DNA from: Aliirhizobium wenxiniae
GTDB lineage: Bacteria; Pseudomonadota; Alphaproteobacteria; Rhizobiales; Rhizobiaceae
Direction of reading: 5' to 3'
DNA: 64,000 bases
Assembly: GCF_014201355.1 (NCBI RefSeq)
Contig: NZ_JACHEG010000002.1
Coordinates: forward strand, 620,001-684,000
Shown here in pieces: positions 35,106 to 42,511 of this stretch (position 1 is the first letter of the stretch; the number at the start of each line of letters is the position of its first letter). The translations under genes and the position numbers were made by a program. Below the pieces are notes generated by a model. That model had not been told where the DNA came from. It searched no databases and was given only the letters and a program-made list of their open reading frames with translations.

Positions 35106-35501
35106 CGACGACCCAACCCTCAAACAAAAGAGACCGTCAGCAAGCCTTCGAGAACAAGGCTCACTTACCTAGAAAACGCCCTTCCGTCCGACACGAAGAA
35201 CCGGCACGGAAGATGTGACAGACGCGAATTCAACCTAGTCGAAGCGGAGCGTCACCGATCGATAGATGTCGATAAAGAGCGCCAACAGACCTTTCGACTA
35301 GATCAACGATACACACAAACGGCCGATAATCTATACTGAAATCAAAGATATCTCGAAATATGTCGTGATTTATGAATTGTTAAATTCAAACTTATTGTGC
35401 ATTTCCTGCATTGACACCCCAGTAATTATAGTGCGGATTTGATATATGTGATATTTATTGAAAGTATTGTTAGCCTTCTGGCCAACTATGGGGGAGAATC
35501 G
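35106..35501. other. AT-rich divergent intergenic region
   Basis: Nearly 400 bases separate the flippase from the FAD protein. GC content falls markedly between 35290 and 35460. A TTGACA occurs near 35411 but no good -10 at the right distance. A plus-strand frame from 35439 is open in phase with the FAD gene, but a good ribosome site at 35488-35497 argues for the later start. Confidence 0.5.
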
Positions 35502-36911
35502 ATGCTTGATTCTTACAAGTTGCAGCCGGAAACGGCATCCGAAGCTGACGTCTACGATGCAATCATCCTGGGCGCGGGCATAACCGGCCTTGTTGCTGCA
35601 TCCGTACTCCTTCGACAAAACAGCACGCGCATTGCGATTGTCGACGAATATCAACACATTGGCGGAAACCACATCGACTGGTCGGCCAATGGCTTCACCT
35701 TCGACATCGGCAGCCTGATCTTTCAGGATGACTCCCCACTGCTAAAGCATTTTCCGGAACTGCTCGAACATTACGTTCATATCCATCCGACGTGGGGAAG
35801 GCTCAACCCTCAGAGGAAGATTACGCGCTACCCGATTTCGATCGTTGACGACATCCTTCGCGCCGGCCCGGTTGGTATCTGCCGAATTGCCCTCTCCATC
35901 ATCCATGCGCGGATCCGGCGCCGTCGGCTGCGCAACGCCAAGGATTTCGCCAGGTTCTGGATCGGCGGCTACCTGCTCAAGCGTTCTGGGCTGGAGAACT
36001 ATATGGCACGCTTTTACGGCGTTCCACCCGAACATATCGACCTGGAACTGGCCGAAAAGCGCATGATGTGGATCAAGGAGCACTCGTCGCTGCGAGGCTT
36101 GCTCCGGAAAATGCGCCAGAGGAAATTGCCGCATCTAAAGAACAAGCAGCTGGCAAGGCCAAAGGCAGGCTATGCGGTGCTTTACGAGCCAGCCAAGATA
36201 GGCCTCATCGAAAAAGGGGTGACCTTCAGGCTTGGTACGCTGATATCCAAGGTGGCGAAGGACAATGAACAGTTCATCCTAACGCCAGCACAAGGCAAGA
36301 GGATAGCGGCTGCGCGAGTGATCTCGACCATGCCGATCAACATCATGTATCGACTTTGCGGGCTGGAACAGGAAAAGCCGCTAGAGACAATCACGCTTAT
36401 CAGTCTCTATTTCAGCTTCTCGGGCGATCGCGGGTTTACCCAATCCATCCTTTACAACTTCTCCTATGAAGCTGCATGGAAGCGGCTGACGATCTATTCC
36501 GATTTCTATGGCCGCAATAACGGCCGCGAATATTTCGCCGTCGAGGTCGTCAGCAACGACACGATCACCAGCATTGAACTTGCAGAAGCAGAATTCAGGG
36601 CGCATGTTGCCAGCAACGCCATATTTAACGGCGACCTGAAGCTGGAGGGCGGCCAGGTCCTTAAAAACGCCTATCCGATCTATACGCACGGCGCGCCGGC
36701 GGAAGCTGCCCGGCAAATCGATCGACTGAAACAGTTCGGGATCGAGTCCTTCGGCCGCCACGGCGCATTCAACTATCAACCTACAGCCAGAGTTTCGACA
36801 TTAGAAGCGGAACGGGCTTTGGGCTATCGTCACCCTGAACCCGCAGATAATCCGGAACGTCGGGAACAGCAAGACAAGAGACTTGAGCTTATTCCATGTA
36901 AAAACGGATAG
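35502..36911 (+). CDS. FAD-dependent amine-oxidase-like protein (polysaccharide locus, copy 2)
   Basis: This second flavoprotein, 469 residues, has the N-terminal FAD loop AIILGAGITGLVAASVLL, then DEYQHIGGNHIDW, placing it among UDP-galactopyranose-mutase/amine-oxidase-like proteins. Its sequence is clearly different from the copy at 26017-27345, so it is not a recent duplicate. The C-terminal FAD-contact region reads FGIESFGRHGAFNYQPTARV. The ATG at 35502 is supported by GGGGGAGA upstream. It is followed after 9 bases by a GT4 gene, so the pair may make and attach an unusual sugar. Confidence 0.8.
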   Translation: MLDSYKLQPETASEADVYDAIILGAGITGLVAASVLLRQNSTRIAIVDEYQHIGGNHIDWSANGFTFDIGSLIFQDDSPLLKHFPELLEHYVHIHPTWGRLNPQRKITRYPISIVDDILRAGPVGICRIALSIIHARIRRRRLRNAKDFARFWIGGYLLKRSGLENYMARFYGVPPEHIDLELAEKRMMWIKEHSSLRGLLRKMRQRKLPHLKNKQLARPKAGYAVLYEPAKIGLIEKGVTFRLGTLISKVAKDNEQFILTPAQGKRIAAARVISTMPINIMYRLCGLEQEKPLETITLISLYFSFSGDRGFTQSILYNFSYEAAWKRLTIYSDFYGRNNGREYFAVEVVSNDTITSIELAEAEFRAHVASNAIFNGDLKLEGGQVLKNAYPIYTHGAPAEAARQIDRLKQFGIESFGRHGAFNYQPTARVSTLEAERALGYRHPEPADNPERREQQDKRLELIPCKNG

Positions 36912-36920
36912 TAACCGAAC

Positions 36921-38009
36921 ATGCGTATTATGCATCTTCTTAACCACACTTACCGGCTGAACGGACACGTCCATGCAGCAGTCGATCTGGCATGCGAGCA
37001 AAGAAGGCTCGGTCACGAGGTGTGCATCGCCAGCGGCGGCGGCGATTTCGACGAGCTGCTGGCAAGCAACCATGTAGCGACCCGCATCGTCAATCACGAA
37101 CGGAAACCTCTGACGGTTCTCCGATCGGTCGCGACATTGAAACATCATGTCAACGAGTGGAAACCTGACGTCATCCATGCGCATATGATGACGAGCGCCG
37201 TATTCGCATATCCGGTCTGCAAGCTGTCCGGGATTCCGCTGGTCACCACCGTTCACAACGAATTTGAAAAAAGCGCCATACTGATGGGGCTTGGCACAAG
37301 GGTGATCGCCGTCAGCGAATCCGTCAGCCGCTCCATGCAGCAGCGCGGAATTTCGGCGAAAAAGCTGCATGTCGTGCTCAACGGCACGATCGGCACTGCA
37401 CGTTTTGCCAATAGGCAAGCGGCGCCTGCAGATCTTGCGCATCCGAGCATCCTGTTCGTTGGCGGATTACACCCGCGCAAGGGGGTCGTGGACCTCATAC
37501 AGGCATTCAAGACCGTTCACGCCACATATCCCGCAGCGCGGCTTTTCATCGTCGGCGGCGGCCCCATGGGCGAAGAATATCGGGAACTGGCCAGGCAGAC
37601 GGGCTGCGGCGACGCAATCACCTTCGTCGGCTCGCTCGAAGATCCCTATCCCTACATGCTGGCGGCGGACATATTCGTGCTGCCGTCGCTCGCCGATCCT
37701 GCGCCTCTGGTGATTTCCGAGGCGCGCGAGGCGCGCTGCGCCATCATTGGCACAAAGGTCGATGGGATTCCGCAGTTGCTGGAATTCGGCGAAGCCGGGA
37801 TACTCGTGCCTCCATCGGCACCGGAGATGCTGGCCGCGGCCCTTGCCGACCTCCTTGCCGATCCCGCCACTCTTCGCGAATGGCAGGAAAAGAGCCAGAT
37901 TCGCATCGACAACCTGACCATAGAACGCGTCGCCTTGGAAACGACGACGGTCTACCGGTCCGCCATGGCAAAACCGAAATTCATCGGCGCGACGCGTCAG
38001 GCTGTCTGA
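36921..38009 (+). CDS. GT4 family glycosyltransferase
   Basis: This 362-residue GT-B enzyme starts MRIMHLLNHTYRLNGHVHAA and has the acceptor-side VIHAHMMTSAVFAYPVCKL segment. The donor-binding part reads FVLPSLADPAPLVISEAREA, which lacks the full E-x7-E motif of typical GT4 enzymes but keeps one Glu; it is followed by GEAGILVPP. The enzyme probably works on a lipid-linked oligosaccharide in the cytoplasm. It lies 9 bases downstream of the FAD protein gene and shares its transcript. Confidence 0.85.
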   Translation: MRIMHLLNHTYRLNGHVHAAVDLACEQRRLGHEVCIASGGGDFDELLASNHVATRIVNHERKPLTVLRSVATLKHHVNEWKPDVIHAHMMTSAVFAYPVCKLSGIPLVTTVHNEFEKSAILMGLGTRVIAVSESVSRSMQQRGISAKKLHVVLNGTIGTARFANRQAAPADLAHPSILFVGGLHPRKGVVDLIQAFKTVHATYPAARLFIVGGGPMGEEYRELARQTGCGDAITFVGSLEDPYPYMLAADIFVLPSLADPAPLVISEAREARCAIIGTKVDGIPQLLEFGEAGILVPPSAPEMLAAALADLLADPATLREWQEKSQIRIDNLTIERVALETTTVYRSAMAKPKFIGATRQAV

Positions 38010-38396
38010 TCCATATTTTTCGGCCGGTCATCGAATCCCGCTCTGAAGCAAGGACGCGGCAGGTTTCACTCACCTGCCCCCGGAAAACTGTGCCTTTTTG
38101 CCTGACCCGCAGGCCCATAACCCGAAGCGATCTACATTCTTCTGACAACCACCGCGCCGACAGCCGCCACAGGCCAGTCGGCAAGTCATTGATTCATCGA
38201 ATTAATATTTCTACTTAAGCCACGACCTATTTTATTTGCAGCGCAACAATTAAACTTGAATCAATAAATATGGATGCTCTTATTCACATTAATTAATTTT
38301 CGTTTAACATGACGCCACAAATACAGTCTAAATAACTCCGACAGATACCCACTCAGCAGGCATAGTTCAGAATCTATAGTACTGAGGTTAGGTTCG
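38010..38396. other. AT-rich upstream region of the acyltransferase gene
   Basis: About 390 bases, with GC content falling sharply after 38190. It contains a perfect CtrA-type box at 38293-38308. No gene or RNA is recognised. Confidence 0.55.
38293..38308. promoter_or_regulatory. Candidate CtrA-binding site
   Basis: The bases read TTAA, seven bases, then TTAAC, an exact match to the TTAA-N7-TTAAC consensus of the alphaproteobacterial cell-cycle regulator CtrA. The site is about 90 bases upstream of the acyltransferase start, a normal position for activation. The AT-rich context raises the chance of a random match. Confidence 0.45.
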
Positions 38397-39389
38397 ATGA
38401 TCACGCGTAGCAAGAGTATTGACCAACAGGGTCAGTTAAAAGCGGCAGCAGAGATGGCGTTCAACAAGCTGACGCCGACAATATTTCACGAACAATGGTG
38501 GCTGGAAGCTGCCACAGGCGGGCGGGTCGAGTTCGTCGAGGTAACCGATGGCGGACGAACGGTCGGGCGCCTTCCCTATACGGTCAACTCCCGATACGGC
38601 CTGACGAGCAGCAACATGCCGACGCTGACGCATTTTCTCGGCCCCGGCATCGATGACGGTGGCGGCAGCGAAGCCAATCGCTATGTCAAACGCCATTCGA
38701 TCACGCAGGAACTTATCCGCAAACTCCCGCCGCTTTCATCCTTCCGTCAGAAGATGCATCGCGGTGTATGTGACGCCCTGCCCTTCCAGGCACAGGGTTA
38801 CAATGTCCAGGTTCAGTTCACTTTCGAGATCGAGCCTTACCCGGACGCCGTGATCTGGAAGGCGATGCGCGACAAGACACGCAATGTCATCCGTCGTGCC
38901 GCGGAGAATTTCGACGTTTACGAAAGTTCGGATCCGGAAGCCTTCTTCCACCTTTCTGCGGCCCATCTCGAAGAAAGGAGCCTGCAGGCCAATATCGATT
39001 TCGGCGCTTGCAAGGAGGTCGCGATCCAGGCGGTCACTCACGGACGCGGCCACATCTGGGTCGCGCGCGAGAGCGCAACCGGCAGGCCAAAGGCGGCAAT
39101 TTTCTGCGTCTTCGACAACAGCACTTATTATTACCTGATGTCGACCCGCGCACCGGATGCCGGCAACGGCGTCGTACCGCTTCTGCTCTGGAACGCGATC
39201 CAGTCTGCGGCGGCTATGGGCCGTGTCTTCGATTTCGACGGGATCGTCAACGCGGGATCGATCCTGCTGTTCTCCGGCTTCGGCGGCAAGACATCGCCCC
39301 GCTATATCGTTACCAAAGCCAGCATGCCCTATCGCGTGCTGCGACAGATCCGCCGGATGGATTCCTCGGTCACCAACACATTTTGCTGA
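38397..39389 (+). CDS. GNAT-fold (FemAB/CelD-like) acyltransferase
   Basis: This 330-residue protein has the double-GNAT-like arrangement of the FemAB/BioF2/CelD group. The N-terminal FHEQWWLEAATGGRVEFVEV and the central YPDAVIWKAMRDKTRNVIRRA are typical of this family. The following segment IWVARESATGRPKAAIFCVFD and the late FDFDGIVN fit the catalytic half. It may transfer an acyl or aminoacyl group to a polysaccharide or peptidoglycan precursor. GAGGTTAGG precedes the ATG. It ends 4 bases from the tRNA-Gln 3' end and is transcribed towards it. Confidence 0.78.
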   Translation: MITRSKSIDQQGQLKAAAEMAFNKLTPTIFHEQWWLEAATGGRVEFVEVTDGGRTVGRLPYTVNSRYGLTSSNMPTLTHFLGPGIDDGGGSEANRYVKRHSITQELIRKLPPLSSFRQKMHRGVCDALPFQAQGYNVQVQFTFEIEPYPDAVIWKAMRDKTRNVIRRAAENFDVYESSDPEAFFHLSAAHLEERSLQANIDFGACKEVAIQAVTHGRGHIWVARESATGRPKAAIFCVFDNSTYYYLMSTRAPDAGNGVVPLLLWNAIQSAAAMGRVFDFDGIVNAGSILLFSGFGGKTSPRYIVTKASMPYRVLRQIRRMDSSVTNTFC

Positions 39390-39393
39390 AATG

Positions 39394-39468
39394 TGGCTGG
39401 GGCGCCAGGATTCGAACCTGGGAATGCCGGTACCAAAAACCGGTGCCTTACCGCTTGGCGACGCCCCA
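39394..39468 (-). tRNA. tRNA-Gln (anticodon TTG)
   Basis: The minus strand forms a complete 75-base tRNA with encoded CCA. The acceptor stem TGGGGCG pairs with CGCCCCA, and the anticodon stem CCGGT/ACCGG holds loop TTTTGGT with anticodon TTG. Its 3' end faces the polysaccharide region, the orientation expected of an island integration site, although no integrase is seen. Confidence 0.97.
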
Positions 39469-39598
39469 ACACTTCCGTGACCGCATGAAAATGCCGCACG
39501 GCAGGCGCTTCCTCTAGCAAAGCTTTATCCCGCCCTCAACGGCTATCTTCGTTCATCCGCCTATTTTCCTTGCGATAGTTTTTGGAATAAAGCGGGAT

Positions 39599-40543
39599 AT
39601 GGCGAAGGAAAAGGCTGACAAGACGCAGGGCATGGCAAGCGATATGGATTTCGACACCGAATTCTCTCCGGACTACGGCCATGCCGTACCGATTGCGCAG
39701 GGCGTTCAGCGACTGACGGTCAACAATTCCTCACCCTTCACTTTTTACGGTACCAACAGTTATATCGTCGGCAAATCCTCGCTGGCCGTCATCGATCCCG
39801 GCCCCGACAACGAAGCGCATTTCGATGCGCTGATGCGGGCCATCGATGGTCGGGAAGTCAGCCATATCTTCGTCAGCCATACGCACAGAGATCATTCGCC
39901 GCTGGCAGCGCGCCTGAAAGACGCTACGGGTGCATTGACGGTAGCAGAAGGTGCACATCGCGCAGCACGGCCATTGCACGAAGGGGAGATCAATCCTTTT
40001 TCCGAAAGCGCCGATACGGATTTTCTGCCGGATATCGCGATTGCCGACGGGCAGGTGATCGAAGGCGATGGATGGGCGCTTTCGGCCATTCACACGCCCG
40101 GCCATACGGCGAACCATTCCGTCTTCGCATTGGAGGATACCGGCATCGTGTTTTCGGCCGATCACGTGATGGCCTGGGCGACAACGATCGTTGCGCCGCC
40201 GGACGGATCCATGGCCGATTTCATGGCCTCTGTCGAAAAGCTGCTAGCCCGCAAGGACCGGATCTATTTTCCCGGCCATGGTGGCCCGGTGCGCGAGCCT
40301 GCTTCATTCCTGCGGGGCTTGCGGACCCATCGGCGGATGCGGGAACGAGCCGTGATGGAACGCATTCTGGCGGGCGACAGACTGATCGCCGACATGGTCA
40401 AGGCCATCTACGTGAACACCGATCCCAAGCTGCATGGCGCGGCAGCGCTTTCGGTTCTTGCCCATATCGAAGACCTTCTTGAAAAAGGTCGAGTAGCAAC
40501 CGATGGGCCACCCTCGCTGCACGGGATCTATCGGCCGGCCTGA
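39599..40543 (+). CDS. MBL-fold metallo-hydrolase (LACTB2-like)
   Basis: This 314-residue metallo-beta-lactamase-fold protein has the zinc motif SHTHRDHSP, then the HTPGHTANH and FSADHVM metal ligands. The layout resembles the LACTB2 endoribonuclease/hydrolase group, which is widespread and conserved in rhizobia. The substrate is not known. The ATG at 39599 is the first good start and the frame fills the space after the tRNA. It is a single-gene unit. Confidence 0.88.
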   Translation: MAKEKADKTQGMASDMDFDTEFSPDYGHAVPIAQGVQRLTVNNSSPFTFYGTNSYIVGKSSLAVIDPGPDNEAHFDALMRAIDGREVSHIFVSHTHRDHSPLAARLKDATGALTVAEGAHRAARPLHEGEINPFSESADTDFLPDIAIADGQVIEGDGWALSAIHTPGHTANHSVFALEDTGIVFSADHVMAWATTIVAPPDGSMADFMASVEKLLARKDRIYFPGHGGPVREPASFLRGLRTHRRMRERAVMERILAGDRLIADMVKAIYVNTDPKLHGAAALSVLAHIEDLLEKGRVATDGPPSLHGIYRPA

Positions 40544-40586
40544 CAGAATTGCCTGTCGCTTTGCTTACGCAATCCGGTTGCGACTT

Positions 40587-40690
40587 TAGAGCATTTCCGC
40601 CTTTCTTCGAAACGCGAAACGGCTCTATCGCGTTGTTTTAACGCAATTCCGGACGCAAAACCGGTTCCCACTTTTGCTGGAATTGCTCTA
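40587..40690. repeat. RIME1-like intergenic palindromic repeat (copy B)
   Basis: This copy begins TAGAGCATTTCCGC and ends GGAATTGCTCTA, so its outer ends are inverted repeats of each other. It aligns with 25916-26020. Inner palindromes include GCGTTTC-type arms and AATTCCGG next to CCGG. The right end supplies the TAG stop codon of the DUF1499 gene. The identification as RIME1 rests on my knowledge of that element in Rhizobium and Agrobacterium. Confidence 0.82.
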
Positions 40691-41581
40691 GCCGCCAGAG
40701 AGCCCGAGCAGTTCGGCGTCGAGGCGGTCGAGAAAATCCTCGGCGATCTCCGCACCGAAACCGAGATCATGCGGCCCATAGCGAGAGACGACACGGATAT
40801 CGACAAAGGTCGTTTCGGCATCCTCGCGCAAACGGATGACAACATCGAACCGCAATCCGGCGATCAATGTGCGGGTCGCACCCTGCAACACGACCTCGGT
40901 CGGATTACCGACAGCGCCGTCCAGTGATGGTTCGGGCCGTGGCAACGGCACTGGCGCGATATCCGGGACCGGCGCTTGGTCATCCTTCGGCGCGCTTCGC
41001 TCGGTCCGGTCAGGCTCGACCAGCGAAAGCCCGTCGGTCTTTGCAATCGCAATTCTGGCGGACAGGGATGCCTTGCGGACCCCATCATAAACACGGTCAA
41101 GCGCACCCTCATACCGCCTGCCGATCAAACCCGGGTAAGCTGCGAACTGGGCACGCCGCTCGCCTGCCGCAGGCACCGGGGGTCTGGGAAGCCAGCGCTG
41201 GGCGAAATGCAATTCGGAGATAAAAGCCGGCGGATCAGCCAGATCGGTGGAAATGTCGTAAATTGCCGGCTTCGCATAATATTGCACGGCCCCATAAGCG
41301 ACTGTGCCAAGCGGCAATGCCGCATAGATCAGCCCCTTCATGGCCGCAACGCCGCCATCGGCCCCAACCTGCCACAAGCGAACAAGGCCAACGAGCGAAA
41401 GCGGCAGGGATACGGCAGCGATGGCTGCGGACAGGAACAGAAGCGCCAGGAAATCCGGTTCGTTCAACGGGCCGAAACGATGGGCCAGAGCCACAATCAC
41501 GAACAGCAGCAATGCCGACAAAGCCAACCGCCGGCCAAGATAAGCGGATTGGGAAACGGGCCGGACGAAACGGACAGTCAT
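40688..41581 (-). CDS. DUF1499 family membrane protein
   Basis: This protein of about 297 residues has three hydrophobic segments in the first 110 residues and a C-terminal soluble DUF1499 domain beginning with PPAFISELHFAQRW. An inserted proline-rich linker (VPLPRPEP) lies in the middle. The function of the family is not established. The start at 41581 is preferred to an ATG four codons upstream. The stop codon TAG lies in the edge of the RIME-like repeat. Confidence 0.82.
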   Translation of the reverse strand: MTVRFVRPVSQSAYLGRRLALSALLLFVIVALAHRFGPLNEPDFLALLFLSAAIAAVSLPLSLVGLVRLWQVGADGGVAAMKGLIYAALPLGTVAYGAVQYYAKPAIYDISTDLADPPAFISELHFAQRWLPRPPVPAAGERRAQFAAYPGLIGRRYEGALDRVYDGVRKASLSARIAIAKTDGLSLVEPDRTERSAPKDDQAPVPDIAPVPLPRPEPSLDGAVGNPTEVVLQGATRTLIAGLRFDVVIRLREDAETTFVDIRVVSRYGPHDLGFGAEIAEDFLDRLDAELLGLSGG

Positions 41582-41787
41582 TTTGCGGCGCAAGCTCCGG
41601 ACGAAACAATCAAGACTGTGTAGGACAGGTGTCGCAAGAATGGAATCTCAAAGCATCGTGGGCCACTGCTGACGCCCTCTGCTGCCGGTTTTTCCACCTC
41701 GATTTTTTTCATGCCCCGCGCATTTCATCGTCGAATGCTCTACATACCTGTTCGCGGCTCTTCCGTGCGACCTGATGGAGCATGACC

Positions 41788-42057
41788 ATGCGTCTTTACC
41801 GAATTCTCATCCCCTCGGCACTGCTTCTCATTCTGGCCTCGTGCCAGACGATGACACCGGAGGAGCGGCGAGCGGCCGACGAGCGCGCCTGCGCAGGCTA
41901 CGGTTTTCGTGCCAAAACGGATGCCATGGCGCGATGCCTGCTCGATATCGAACTCGACCGACGCGCACAGACCCGCTCGATGATGGAACGCAACGACCAG
42001 ATGTTCTGGCACTCGCCGATCGTGGTCGAACGGCGCGTGATCGTTCACAGACCGTAA
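41788..42057 (+). CDS. Small hypothetical lipoprotein
   Basis: This protein of about 89 residues has a lipoprotein signal (hydrophobic LIPSALLLILASC, with lipobox LASC) followed by a charged region with three further cysteines. The family is unknown. An ATG two codons upstream (41782) is the alternative start. It is divergent from the DUF1499 gene and convergent with the VOC protein gene. Confidence 0.72.
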   Translation: MRLYRILIPSALLLILASCQTMTPEERRAADERACAGYGFRAKTDAMARCLLDIELDRRAQTRSMMERNDQMFWHSPIVVERRVIVHRP

Positions 42058-42064
42058 GACCCCG

Positions 42065-42424
42065 CTACTGCCTGTACTGCAGCTCTATCCTGATGCCTTC
42101 GGGGCCATAGACGAATATCTGACCGATACCTGCTCCCGGTATCTCATCGTGTTCGAGACGATAACCGGTCGCCGTCGCCCGGCTGATCGCATCGTTCCGA
42201 TCGAAAAAGGCGAAGGCTGCGTGGTTGAGCATACCTTGCGGAAAATCCTCCGGGCGCTCCACGACATTCAGATGGATGGCGGGATGGCCCTCGAGATAGA
42301 GCCAGTGGCCCGGCATGCCGAATGGCGGGCGATACCCCTCCTCCACGCCGAGAAGCGTGGTCAAAAAATCGATCATCACAGCCGCATCGCGGGTGTGGAT
42401 GTTGACATGATCGAGATTCGGCAT
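42065..42424 (-). CDS. VOC (glyoxalase/bleomycin resistance) superfamily protein
   Basis: This 119-residue single VOC domain begins MPNLDHVNIHTRDAAVMIDFL and ends with the typical VYGPEGIRIELQYR, containing the metal-binding His and Glu positions of the family. Members include dioxygenases, glyoxalases and binding proteins, so the reaction cannot be fixed. It lies about 90 bases downstream of ppdK on the same strand and could be co-transcribed. Confidence 0.85.
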   Translation of the reverse strand: MPNLDHVNIHTRDAAVMIDFLTTLLGVEEGYRPPFGMPGHWLYLEGHPAIHLNVVERPEDFPQGMLNHAAFAFFDRNDAISRATATGYRLEHDEIPGAGIGQIFVYGPEGIRIELQYRQ

Positions 42425-42511
42425 CGTCCCCTCCCCAGGCTTTCCGCCAGGGGCATACTAACATGAACGGCCAAGTTCACGCCATCCTGAGCCCCCTTCA
42501 CGGCTGAAGGG

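Noticed and set aside
39394..39468. Integrase-driven island at tRNA-Gln
   Set aside because: No integrase, excisionase or repeated tRNA end was found in the window, so only the suggestive location is reported.
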